DNA of 13,150 bases from Lachnospiraceae bacterium UBA7160 (GCA_002491565.1 DKWE01000111.1:5549-18698), one strand, 5' to 3'. Counted from the stretch's first letter, positions 1 through 7,592 are shown. Numbers and translations: made by a program. Notes: generated by a model not told the origin, from the sequence alone.

Positions 1-22
1 GGTTCGAGCCCTATAGGCCCCA
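1..22 (+). tRNA. 3' end of a tRNA (partial, identity unknown)
   Basis: The window opens inside a tRNA T-arm. The T-loop TTCGAGC is closed by G53-C61, the 3' T-stem strand CCTAT follows at 10-14, the 3' acceptor strand AGGCCCC at 15-21, and discriminator A at 22. The 5' acceptor strand would read GGGGCCT. The anticodon lies outside the window, so the amino acid cannot be named. CCA is not encoded directly after the discriminator, as in the next tRNA. The gap to that tRNA is 16 nt, so the two are probably one transcript. Confidence 0.75.
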
Positions 23-38
23 TACCACAATCAAATAT

Positions 39-112
39 GGCGGAGTAGCTCAGCTGGCTAGAGCATACGGTTCATACCCGTAGTGTCGAGAGTTCAAGTC
101 TCCCCTCCGCTA
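39..112 (+). tRNA. tRNA-Met (anticodon CAT), elongator type
   Basis: A complete 74-nt cloverleaf is visible: acceptor GGCGGAG with CTCCGCT (G1-T72 wobble), D-arm GCTC/GAGC, anticodon stem TACGG/CCGTA with loop TTCATAC (anticodon CAT at 73-75), a 5-nt variable region, and T-loop TTCAAGT. Discriminator A is at 112. The G1-T72 pair and overall layout match Gram-positive elongator tRNA-Met rather than initiator tRNA. A CAT anticodon modified to read isoleucine AUA is formally possible but less likely from this body. CCA is not encoded. The T-stem GAGAG/CTCCC has an A50-C64 mismatch. Confidence 0.95.
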
Positions 113-116
113 CTAA

Positions 117-150
117 GAAAAGGAAATCCCGATACGGCGATTTCCTTTTC
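117..150 (+). terminator. Hairpin terminator behind the tRNA genes
   Basis: A 12-bp perfect stem pairs GAAAAGGAAATC (117-128) with GATTTCCTTTTC (139-150). An inner CCG/CGG extension has one bulged C. The A-run and T-run at the stem ends mean it could stop transcription in either direction. It sits 5 nt after the tRNA-Met discriminator and 49 nt before the regulator start codon. Confidence 0.8.
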
Positions 151-199
151 TGATATCAAGGGTTATGAGTGTCTGCCGGCGCAAATTGGAGGGCAAAGG

Positions 200-916
200 A
201 TGTACCAGTTTGAAAAAATCGATAAAAGGCTTCTCGGAGAACAGATCGAGGAAGAGCTGATGAATTACATACTACAGGAGAGGCTGGAGGTAGGACAGAA
301 GATTCCAAATGAGTTTGAGTTGGCAGAGCGATTTGGCGTGGGGAGAAGTACCGTGCGCGAGGCGGTCAAGGCGCTTGCGTCCAAGGGGATTCTGGAGGTG
401 CGCCGCGGTTCCGGTACGTATGTGGCAGGGACAAGCCTGCCGGGGGAGGATCCGCTGGGGCTGTCAAAGCTGTCCGATAAATATAAGCTGGCTCTGGAGC
501 TGCTCGATGTGCGTCTGATGCTCGAGCCGGAGATTGCGGCGAGTGCAGCAGAACAGGCGACCAGGGAAGAGATTCAGGAGCTGGTCCGGCTCTGCGATGA
601 GACGGAGGCCCTGTACCGGAGCGGGAAAAATCATATTTCGAAGGATATTGAATTTCATACCGGTATTGCCCGCTGCAGCAAGAACCGGGTGGTTGCAACA
701 CTGGTGCCGATCATCAATACGGCGGTCATGACCTTTGCAAATCTGACGCACCGTATGCTGAGGGATGAGACGATCGAGACACACCGTGCAGTTGTGAATG
801 CGATTGCAGACCATGATTCTGTCGGAGCGCGCTGCGCAATGATTACACATCTGACGTATAACCGGCAGGCAATCCGGAGATTATGGAAAGAACATGAGGC
901 TGCAGCTGAGGAATAG
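200..916 (+). CDS. GntR-family transcriptional regulator, FadR subfamily (FCD domain)
   Basis: Metabolite-responsive DNA-binding protein of 238 aa, a normal length for the FadR subgroup. Residues 12-77 form a GntR winged helix: the segment around 35-75 has the family pattern P-x-E-x-x-L-A-x-x-F-x-V-(G/S)-R-x-T-V-R-E-A, followed by the wing RRGSGTYV. Residues 95-225 form the all-helical FCD effector domain, with candidate metal ligands Asp149, His153, His195 and His217. The start at 200 is chosen because GGAGGG (188-193) lies 6 nt upstream; the longer frame to 83 would run through the tRNA. The gene precedes gntP and the sugar-acid dehydratase on the same strand, so it most likely controls them in response to a sugar acid or its 2-keto-3-deoxy derivative; that is inference. 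No promoter of its own is evident, and a strong terminator follows it. Confidence 0.93.
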   Translation: MYQFEKIDKRLLGEQIEEELMNYILQERLEVGQKIPNEFELAERFGVGRSTVREAVKALASKGILEVRRGSGTYVAGTSLPGEDPLGLSKLSDKYKLALELLDVRLMLEPEIAASAAEQATREEIQELVRLCDETEALYRSGKNHISKDIEFHTGIARCSKNRVVATLVPIINTAVMTFANLTHRMLRDETIETHRAVVNAIADHDSVGARCAMITHLTYNRQAIRRLWKEHEAAAEE

Positions 917-953
917 CAGAAAGCGGCAGCCAGGTAAAGATTACCAAAAAGAA

Positions 954-985
954 GGAGATTTCGCCCCGGAAATCTCCCTTTTTTT
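954..985 (+). terminator. Rho-independent terminator of the GntR-type regulator gene
   Basis: Stem GGAGATTTC (954-962) pairs with GAAATCTCC (969-977) around the loop GCCCCG. One C and seven consecutive T follow (979-985). It lies 38 nt after the regulator stop codon and separates that gene from the gntP promoter. Confidence 0.93.
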
Positions 986-1013
986 GTGCATAAAAGAGAA
1001 GTAAAAGAAAATA

Positions 1014-1124
1014 CATCAGACGTATTGACGAGATCAAGGAAAAATGATATGTTTAAAACATAAATTAGTATGACGTCAGATAATAAAGCGGAAAGGAGTG
1101 AAAAAAGAATAGAAACGTCTGACG
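1014..1124 (+). promoter_or_regulatory. Three GTCAGA-type repeats flanking the gntP promoter (candidate operators)
   Basis: Copy 1, CATCAGACGTAT (1014-1025), abuts the -35 box. Copy 3, read on the minus strand of 1113-1124, is CGTCAGACGTTT and matches copy 1 at 10 of 12 positions. Copy 2, CGTCAGATAAT (1074-1084), lies just after the predicted start site and overlaps the palindrome TGACGTCA (1071-1078). The arrangement suits binding by the adjacent FadR-type regulator. No known consensus was matched, so the assignment is inference. Confidence 0.45.
1025..1053 (+). promoter_or_regulatory. Sigma-A type promoter for the gntP-dehydratase operon
   Basis: The -35 box TTGACG (1025-1030) is separated by exactly 17 nt from the -10 box TATGTT (1048-1053). 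The -10 box is preceded by TGA, an extended -10 TGn element. Transcription would start near 1060, giving a leader of about 248 nt before the gntP start codon. Confidence 0.65.
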
Positions 1125-1307
1125 AAAATAAAAAGCAAATAAGCTTGAAAGAATGAACTGCGAGGAGGAGATACTTCCAAAACAGGAAAAACTTTTGACG
1201 ATTTAGTGTGGAGATTGCTGTTTCACAGCTGGAGGATGCGGAAGAGTTTGTGGCAGTGGGGCGTGGAGCGCAATCGGTTGTAGAAAAGGAAAGTGAGGAA
1301 TTTAACA

Positions 1308-2663
1308 ATGGCTGCAGAGACAGTTTTAAATCCAACCAGACTCGTGATTGCCGCAATTCTCGGCCTGATTCTGCTGTTGGTGCTGATTATTAAGTTTAAG
1401 GTGCAGGCGATGATCGCAATTCTCGTCGGTGCGATTGCTATCGGACTGATTGCGGGGATGCCGACTGCGGATATCGTTACCGCGGTGAATGATGGAATTG
1501 GTAACACGCTGAAAGGGATCGCGCTGCTCGTCGGTCTTGGGTCCATGTTTGGCGCAATTCTGGAGATTTCAGGAGGTGCGCAGACCCTGGCGGTCACGAT
1601 GGTGCGGTGGTTTGGCGATAAGAAGGCAGCGTGGGCACTGGGAATCACCGGTATGGTCATTGCGATGCCGGTATTCTTTGACGCGGGTCTGATCATCCTG
1701 ATTCCGCTGGCATTCTCTCTCGCAAAAAAGACAAAGCGCTCGACGCTGTTCTATGCGGTTCCGCTGCTGGCAGGTCTTGCGGTTGGACATGCATTTATCC
1801 CGCCGACACCAGGACCAATCCTTGTGGCAAATATGCTTGGCGTCGATCTCGGCTGGGTCATCCTGATCGGTATTTTCTGCGGTGCATTTGCAATGATCGT
1901 CGCAGGACCTGTCTGGGGCAGCATCTGCGGAAAGAAGTATTACATTCCGGTACCGGAGCATGTGGCAAACCAGGAGGATTTCGATGAGTCGAAGCTTCCG
2001 AAGTTCTGGACGATCGTCGGTATTATTCTGATCCCGCTGGTACTGATTATTCTGAAATCTGTCTCCGGAGTGATTCCGGCGATGGCAGGGCTTTTACCGC
2101 TGTTCAATTTCCTCGGAGAGCCGTTTGTGGCACTTTTGATTGCGACAATCGTTGCAATGCTTGTACTTGGACTGAAACACGGGTATAATATGGAAGAGCT
2201 GGAAAAAATCATGACGAAATCTCTGGAACCGACGGGCATGATCCTGCTGGTGACAGCGTGCGGCGGTGTCCTTCGCTATGTTCTTCAGTATTCCGGGCTC
2301 GGAGATGTGATCGGCAATACCGTTTCCTCCATGTCGCTTCCGCTTGTGGTGCTTGCATTCCTGGTGGCTGCGCTGGTGCGTATCTGTGTCGGTTCTTCGA
2401 CCGTTGCAATGACGATGGCAGCTGGAATTATTGCGGCGATTCCGGGGATCTCGGAGCTTTCTCCGCTGTATCTGGCATGCGTGACTGCGGCAGTGGCAGG
2501 CGGCGCGACCGTTTGCTCGCACTTTAACGATTCAGGCTTCTGGCTTGTCAAGTCTCTGGTCGGAATGGATGAGAAAACGACCTTAAAGACCTGGACAATC
2601 ATGGAGACGCTGGTGGGCGGAACGGGATTTATTGTTGCACTGGTTATTTCGTTCTTTGCATAA
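1308..2663 (+). CDS. gntP: GntP-family gluconate/aldonate:H+ symporter
   Basis: Integral membrane permease of 451 aa, the usual GntP length, with about a dozen hydrophobic segments beginning at residues 12-50. Family signatures are visible: MPVFFDAGLIILIP (about 120-133), HAFIPPTPGPI (161-171), and HFNDSGFW (405-412) near the C-terminus, the counterpart of the conserved H-x-N-D-S-G-F-W block. Known members import gluconate or related sugar acids with protons. The start at 1308 has GAGGA (1295-1299) 8 nt upstream; an in-frame GTG at 1293 lies within that SD region and is disfavoured. The dehydratase gene starts 53 nt downstream with no terminator between, so the pair is an operon. The same permease-dehydratase pairing occurs in the Escherichia coli yjhF-yjhG locus. 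The substrate is probably an aldonate; which one is not decided by sequence. Confidence 0.93.
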   Translation: MAAETVLNPTRLVIAAILGLILLLVLIIKFKVQAMIAILVGAIAIGLIAGMPTADIVTAVNDGIGNTLKGIALLVGLGSMFGAILEISGGAQTLAVTMVRWFGDKKAAWALGITGMVIAMPVFFDAGLIILIPLAFSLAKKTKRSTLFYAVPLLAGLAVGHAFIPPTPGPILVANMLGVDLGWVILIGIFCGAFAMIVAGPVWGSICGKKYYIPVPEHVANQEDFDESKLPKFWTIVGIILIPLVLIILKSVSGVIPAMAGLLPLFNFLGEPFVALLIATIVAMLVLGLKHGYNMEELEKIMTKSLEPTGMILLVTACGGVLRYVLQYSGLGDVIGNTVSSMSLPLVVLAFLVAALVRICVGSSTVAMTMAAGIIAAIPGISELSPLYLACVTAAVAGGATVCSHFNDSGFWLVKSLVGMDEKTTLKTWTIMETLVGGTGFIVALVISFFA

Positions 2664-2716
2664 ACGACAGACCCTGTTATAGTTTATAAGTGACGGTATC
2701 AGAAAGGATGAAAACT

Positions 2717-4462
2717 ATGAGTTGTTTAAAGAGTCAGGAAATGCGCACGCTCGCGCCGGAGCTGGATCCGCTTCGGATCGGGACGGGCTGGACGCCGGAG
2801 GATCTGGCAAAGCCGCAGATTCTCGTGGAGAGTACCTATGGAGACAGCCATCCGGGCAGCGGCCACCTGAATATTCTGGTGGAGGAAGTGCGGAAGGGAA
2901 TCGCTGAGGCAGGCGGTTTTGGCGCACGGTATTACTGTACGGATATCTGTGACGGCGAGAGCCAGGGAACAGACGGCATCAATTTTTCGCTGGCGAGCCG
3001 TGAGATGATTGCAAACATGATTGAGATTCACGGGAGTGCTACCGTGTCGGATGCAGGCGTTTTTCTGGCAAGCTGTGATAAGGGAATGCCGGCGAACCTG
3101 ATGGGCCTGCTGCGGCTGGATATTCCGTCGGTTGTCGTGCCGGGCGGTACGATGAACGCGGGGCCGGAGCTTCTGACGCTGGAGCAGCTCGGCATGTACA
3201 GCGCGAAGTATCAGCGCGGGGAGATCGATGAGGCGCGGCTTGACTGGGCGAAGCAGAATGCCTGCCCGAGCTGCGGCGCGTGCTCCTTCATCGGAACAGC
3301 GTCAACGATGCAGATTATGGCGGAGGCGCTCGGGCTGGCGCTGCCGGGTTCCGCGCTGATGCCGGCGACGAGTCCGGATCTTCTCGCATTTGCGCGTGAG
3401 GCGGGACGCCAGGCGGTGAAGCTTGCGACGATGGAGCATATGCGTCCGAGCGATATTGTGACGCTGGAAAGCTTTGAAAATGCGATTCTGGTGCATGCCG
3501 CGATCTCTGGCAGCACGAACTGTCTGCTGCATATTCCGGCAATCGCGCATGAGCTTGGCATCGAGATCACAGGAGATACGTTTGACCGTCTGCACCGCGG
3601 TGCGCACTACCTGCTCGATGTGCGTCCGGCAGGGCGCTGGCCGGCGGAGTGCTTCTACTATGCGGGCGGCGTACCTGCGATTATGGAGGAGATCAGGGAG
3701 CATCTGCACCTGAACGTGATGACGGTGACGGGGAAGACGCTCGGTGAGAATCTGGAGGAGCTGAAGAAAAACGGCTTCTATGAGCGCTGTGAGAAGTGGC
3801 TGCAGGATTTCAATGAGCGGAATCACTGCCGCGTGACGCGTGAAGATATCATCCGCCCCTATGACCGGGCAATCGGCACAGACGGCAGCATCGCGATTTT
3901 GCGCGGCAATCTGGCGCCGGAGGGAGCAGTGATTAAGCACACTGCCTGTCCGAAAGAAATGTTCCGGGCCGTGCTGCGGGCGCGTCCGTTCGACAGTGAG
4001 GAGGAGTGCCTCGACGCAGTTCTGAAGCATAAGGTTGAGAAAGGGGATGCGGTGTTTATCCGCTATGAGGGTCCGAAGGGCAGCGGAATGCCGGAAATGT
4101 TCTATACCTCAGAGGCGATCAGCAGTGACAAGGAGCTGGGACGCAGCATCGCGCTGATCACGGATGGACGGTTCTCCGGGGCATCGACAGGGCCGGTGAT
4201 TGGACACTGCAGCCCGGAGGCAGCGGACGGCGGACCGATCGCGCTCGTGGAGGAAGGTGATCTGATCGAGATCGATGTGATAGAGCGGAAGCTGAATATC
4301 ATCGGGGTGCAGGGAGAGAGAAAGACCCCGGAGGAGATCGAGGAGATTCTCGCCAACCGCAGGAAGAACTGGACGCCAAAAGAGCCGAAGTATAAGAGAG
4401 GCGTGCTGAAGCTGTTCAGCGAGCATGCAGTGTCACCGATGCGCGGCGCGTATCTGGAGTGA
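2717..4462 (+). CDS. IlvD/EDD-family sugar-acid dehydratase, YjhG/YagF-like
   Basis: Probable Fe-S dehydratase converting an aldonate to its 2-keto-3-deoxy acid (581 aa). Cys78 (motif ICDG), Cys120 (CDKGMP, with Lys122 as the family's active-site Lys) and Cys189 in the CPSCGAC block (183-189) are candidate cluster ligands. Other signatures are ISGSTNCLLHIPAIAH, the TVTG block, GNLAPEGAVIK, and ITDGRFSGASTGPVIGH followed by SPEA. From memory these match E. coli YjhG/YagF (D-xylonate dehydratases) better than branched-chain IlvD: the IlvD P-C-N-x-H-L cysteine is absent (HPGSGHL at 45-51) and the cysteine before DG is present. It is shorter than YjhG (about 655 aa). Of in-frame starts at 2690, 2708 and 2717, the last has AAAGG 9 nt upstream, while the second abuts it. 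The gene follows gntP in one operon and a terminator ends the unit. The substrate is unknown; a pentonate is a reasonable guess. Confidence 0.9.
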   Translation: MSCLKSQEMRTLAPELDPLRIGTGWTPEDLAKPQILVESTYGDSHPGSGHLNILVEEVRKGIAEAGGFGARYYCTDICDGESQGTDGINFSLASREMIANMIEIHGSATVSDAGVFLASCDKGMPANLMGLLRLDIPSVVVPGGTMNAGPELLTLEQLGMYSAKYQRGEIDEARLDWAKQNACPSCGACSFIGTASTMQIMAEALGLALPGSALMPATSPDLLAFAREAGRQAVKLATMEHMRPSDIVTLESFENAILVHAAISGSTNCLLHIPAIAHELGIEITGDTFDRLHRGAHYLLDVRPAGRWPAECFYYAGGVPAIMEEIREHLHLNVMTVTGKTLGENLEELKKNGFYERCEKWLQDFNERNHCRVTREDIIRPYDRAIGTDGSIAILRGNLAPEGAVIKHTACPKEMFRAVLRARPFDSEEECLDAVLKHKVEKGDAVFIRYEGPKGSGMPEMFYTSEAISSDKELGRSIALITDGRFSGASTGPVIGHCSPEAADGGPIALVEEGDLIEIDVIERKLNIIGVQGERKTPEEIEEILANRRKNWTPKEPKYKRGVLKLFSEHAVSPMRGAYLE

Positions 4463-4569
4463 GTGCTTTCATGCGATTACCGTAAAAAACGCAGGAATAC
4501 GATCCTTCCATTTTATAATCAAGTAAGCTCGACGTATCCCCAGGGGGAAGTTCCGAGCAGACACAGCGG

Positions 4570-4610
4570 CGGGGCTGCAGCAAAAATCAATTTTGCTGCA
4601 GCCCCGTTTT
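4570..4610 (+). terminator. Strong terminator after the dehydratase gene
   Basis: A 16-bp perfect stem runs from 4570-4585 to 4591-4606 (core GGGGCTGCAGC with GCTGCAGCCCC) with a 5-nt loop, followed by TTTT. It lies 107 nt after the stop codon. The converging GH43 gene ends 44 nt further on, so the hairpin separates the convergent units. On the minus strand no T-run follows it. Confidence 0.88.
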
Positions 4611-4653
4611 ATAGAGAATGTGCTGTGATGGCAATTACAGGAGTTTCCCTGTC

Positions 4654-7512
4654 TCAGCCCTCATTGTAAAGTGCCTGTACCTCGGTCGCGGTCAGAGCGC
4701 CGAAGTAGACAGCTACATCATCGAACATCGCGCTGCGCACGTCCTCATCGCCCCAGATCGCGCCGCTGCCGACGTAGACATTCTTTGCGCCGGAGATGCC
4801 GGTCTTATTTTTCTTGAAGCACTCTGCGAGATTTTTTTCCTCCTCGCCGACCAGCTCGCCGTTTAAGTAGACGCGGATGCCGAGCGGATCTACCGTGTAA
4901 ACGACATGCTGCCAGGTATCGCGCTCGCCGCTGGTGGTAAGCAGCGCACCCTGCACATCGCTGTATGCGTTGGCATTGATGCGTGCGATCAGATTCGCGC
5001 CGATTCTTGTCAGCGGATACTGATTGTCAGCATCTGCCTCGAACAGTGCGCTGTGCTCGAAGGTGTCTGCGCCGATATTTACCCACATGGCGACGGTGTA
5101 GCCTGCCGGGCGGATTGCAGAGAGAGTATCCTCCGGAAGCTTCAGATAATTGACATTCTTCGCGCCTTCCTCGCTGGTGATCTGGAGAACCTTGCCGCGT
5201 GCCGCATCCTCGGTGATAGCGGCGGAACCAACCAGTTCAGCAGCTTCCGCAAGAGAACCGTCTGCCGGGGCAACGGCCGTACCATCCGCCGGAGCCTCGA
5301 AATCATAGCGGCAGATCAGGTAAGGATTCTGGCGAACCGTAACCTTGCAGGAGACTTCTGCGGTCGCATTTCCGTAGGTGACAGTCGCGGTAAGCTTTGC
5401 GCGGGTGTCCTCCTCGCTGCTTCCTGTGACCTTACCAGTCTCGCTGATGACTGCCGGGTCCGAGCTTGTCCATGCGACATCGGCGCCCATGACGGAGGTC
5501 GGGAGTTCCAGATCCTCGCGCGTTGCAGAAGGAATCATCTGGCTGACGGAAACAGCCGCCATATTGGCGAGCATATCCTCATTCTGCATATCGATCATGC
5601 TGCCCCAGATGCTTGTATTGTTGCTGCCGATTGCCGAGAAGGTCATGACCGGAAGCTCCTCCGCATTTTCCTTGTGCTGGCGGAAGAAATAGCCCTTGTA
5701 AACGACATCATTCATTTCAAATGTAACATAATCAAAGCCCTTGCCGGAATCGCTCTTAGTCCAGGTGCCCTTTGCAGCGCCGGAGACGGTGCCGTCCTCG
5801 TTCAGGGTGAGCATCTGCGTATCAAGCATGTTTCCGTTGGTCTTTGTGTCGTGGTCGATGAACTCGTAGGAGCCGACGATCTCGCTGTCCTCATAGTGAG
5901 TTGGCTGCTCACCGCGGTATTCATAGACAGCAGTGACCGGCCAGCCCTCTTCGTTGAGGAACTGCTGGTGCACGCGGACCTCATGTGCCTCGAGCTGAGG
6001 GTCGACATCGAACCGCTGGTGATAAACGAGATAATGCGAACCATCCTCGTCGATCAGTGCGGAGTTGTGTCCTGCAGCGCGCTTGCCGATCTGGTCATAG
6101 AAGCTGTAGTTTCCGATCAGCTTGATTCCGTAGTTGTCATTGCTGTCGCCGCTGTCCGCCGCGTTGCCGCCCTTTGCGTCAAGGTACGGACCGGTTGGGT
6201 TCTCTGAGCGGAAGAGGCGCATATTGTAGCCGCCTTCTGCGGTCAGTCCGCCGTAGGTCTCATAGAGATAGTAATAACCGGTCTCTGCGTCATAGCGGAT
6301 ATACGGAGCCTCGCCAGACTGGTGGTTGCCGCCTGCAAGGTGTACGCCAAAGTAGCGGTCCACGAAATTGCCGGAAACCTCGTCTACAGAATCGGTGCCA
6401 GGGTAAATCGCCGCGCCGGTCTTCGGGTCAAGCTCCAGCAGGAAGAGACCGCCGGACCAGGAACCATAGGACATATACAGCTTTTCGCCGGAGGCGTCAA
6501 AGAAGAGGTTCGGGTCAATTGCGTTCGGCGCATACAGGTTGTTCCAGCTGCCGCCTGCGTCGAACCACTTGTCGCTGATCTCATCAATGCCGCCGTTTGC
6601 GCTGCCCTTTTCAACCAGCGATTTCAGATTCAGATAGTCGTTGTCCCAGGTGGTGTCGCGGGAGCTGTTGCCGTCGCGGGTTCCATTTGTGGTGAAACCG
6701 GAATAGACGATGGTGTCTACATAGGTGTACGGACCCTCAAATTCTTTTGCTGCGAGGTAGCAGATGCAGGAACGGCGCCAGGTCGAAGAAGTGCAGCAGT
6801 AGAGCAGCCAGGCTCCGGTTGTGCCGTCCTCCCACTCATAGTAGGGGTTCCAGATCGCGTCCGGGGCCCAGATCGCGTAGCCGCCGCCAGCGCAGTCGCC
6901 GTCATTGTAGCCGGCCCACTGGAAAGGAACGGCGAAGGTCTCCTGCAGTGTCCCGTAGAAGGCGAGATTCTCTGCGTTGGTGTGCGGGTTTTTGTAATCA
7001 AAATTTACCTGTTCCCATTTAATCAGGTCATTGGACTTTGCAGAAGCCGTGTGCGAGCCGAGAACATAGTAGGCGCCATCCTCTGCTTTGACAATAGAAG
7101 GATCATGCACACAGACATGCACCGGGGAAACTGCCTGGGCATCTGCCGCATCGCCTGCAGGCTCCACTTCCTCCGCGTTCTCGATGACAATGGTGTCTGC
7201 TTCTGTACCTGCTTCCATCTCTGTTTCTCCGCCAACTACCACAATGGTCGCCTCCGTTTCTGCCCCATCTCCCTCGAATTCTATGATAGGCGGCGCTGCA
7301 TCAGCCGGTTCTGTAGCGGTGGGATCTTCCACCTCCGTTGCCGGCTCGATGATATCCTGTGGCGTCTCGGTGGGCGCTTCCTCCGTGAATTCCTCTACAA
7401 TGAGTTCCTCCTCCTGTGCCTGGCCCGCCAGTCCTGCGGTCAGGGAAAGGCAGAGTGCCCCTGCGAGGATCCGACTGATCCGACGGTTCCGCTGCATTGC
7501 TTTGTTCCTCAT
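4654..7512 (-). CDS. Secreted GH43 arabinanase-like enzyme with Ig-like and LamG-like domains
   Basis: Probable extracellular hydrolase of arabinan or arabinose-containing glycans (952 aa). Residues 1-32 are a signal peptide (basic start, hydrophobic core, cut near GQA/QE). Residues 33-128 are an acidic, Thr/Pro-rich linker. Residues 130-535 form the GH43 five-bladed propeller: base Asp137 (HDPSI), pKa-modulating Asp333 (IDPNLFF), acid Glu401 (SGEAPYIRY), and His482 (GHNS), typical of endo-1,5-alpha-L-arabinanases. Residues 545-640 resemble the GH43 C-terminal domain of AbnB/Abn2-type enzymes. Residues 650-727 look like a bacterial Ig-like domain (TSSDPAVIS, GKVTG). Residues 730-950 are a LamG/concanavalin-like fold ending in TEVQALYN. 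No LPXTG, SLH or dockerin is seen, so it is probably released. AAAGGAG (7519-7525) lies 6 nt before the start. It has its own promoter. Endo- or exo-action and exact substrate are not proven. Confidence 0.92.
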   Translation of the reverse strand: MRNKAMQRNRRISRILAGALCLSLTAGLAGQAQEEELIVEEFTEEAPTETPQDIIEPATEVEDPTATEPADAAPPIIEFEGDGAETEATIVVVGGETEMEAGTEADTIVIENAEEVEPAGDAADAQAVSPVHVCVHDPSIVKAEDGAYYVLGSHTASAKSNDLIKWEQVNFDYKNPHTNAENLAFYGTLQETFAVPFQWAGYNDGDCAGGGYAIWAPDAIWNPYYEWEDGTTGAWLLYCCTSSTWRRSCICYLAAKEFEGPYTYVDTIVYSGFTTNGTRDGNSSRDTTWDNDYLNLKSLVEKGSANGGIDEISDKWFDAGGSWNNLYAPNAIDPNLFFDASGEKLYMSYGSWSGGLFLLELDPKTGAAIYPGTDSVDEVSGNFVDRYFGVHLAGGNHQSGEAPYIRYDAETGYYYLYETYGGLTAEGGYNMRLFRSENPTGPYLDAKGGNAADSGDSNDNYGIKLIGNYSFYDQIGKRAAGHNSALIDEDGSHYLVYHQRFDVDPQLEAHEVRVHQQFLNEEGWPVTAVYEYRGEQPTHYEDSEIVGSYEFIDHDTKTNGNMLDTQMLTLNEDGTVSGAAKGTWTKSDSGKGFDYVTFEMNDVVYKGYFFRQHKENAEELPVMTFSAIGSNNTSIWGSMIDMQNEDMLANMAAVSVSQMIPSATREDLELPTSVMGADVAWTSSDPAVISETGKVTGSSEEDTRAKLTATVTYGNATAEVSCKVTVRQNPYLICRYDFEAPADGTAVAPADGSLAEAAELVGSAAITEDAARGKVLQITSEEGAKNVNYLKLPEDTLSAIRPAGYTVAMWVNIGADTFEHSALFEADADNQYPLTRIGANLIARINANAYSDVQGALLTTSGERDTWQHVVYTVDPLGIRVYLNGELVGEEEKNLAECFKKNKTGISGAKNVYVGSGAIWGDEDVRSAMFDDVAVYFGALTATEVQALYNEG

Positions 7513-7592
7513 AGTGAACTCCTTTCACATGGTGGCGCAGAATCCGGGCGGTGACTAGTGTACAAGTGGCTTGGTATAGGTATTTGCGGGTG

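Larger units (their letters stand above)
986..1307 (+). other. Control region and long leader of the gntP operon (no gene)
   Basis: This 322-nt stretch is clearly more AT-rich than the flanking genes and has no convincing coding frame. It holds the promoter at 1025-1053, three GTCAGA-type repeats (1014-1124), and about 248 nt of predicted leader. SD-like purine runs at 1094-1098 and around 1163-1171 have no useful start codon behind them; the first would give only a four-codon GTG frame. A small GCTGT-TTC-ACAGC hairpin is at 1217-1229. No riboswitch class was recognised. Confidence 0.6.

Noticed and set aside
83..199. In-frame upstream extension of the GntR-type regulator to 83
   Set aside because: It would overlap the tRNA-Met gene and the terminator hairpin. 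The ATG at 200 has a well-spaced GGAGGG and matches the family N-terminus.
1208..1393. 61-codon GTG frame upstream of and overlapping gntP
   Set aside because: It has no ribosome binding site, runs out of frame into gntP and resembles no family; probably chance.
4637..4652. ACAGG/CCTGT hairpin after the GH43 stop as a terminator
   Set aside because: A five-base-pair stem with no T-tract on the minus strand; termination of this gene remains unassigned.
4463..4669. 68-codon frame after the dehydratase
   Set aside because: It runs straight through the 16-bp terminator hairpin and into the end of the convergent gene, with no recognisable protein.
4906..7554. Long plus-strand frames (433 and 410 codons) opposite the GH43 gene
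   Set aside because: They are antisense shadows of a gene with full catalytic motifs, read as Cys/Arg/Ala-rich low-similarity protein, and have no start signals.
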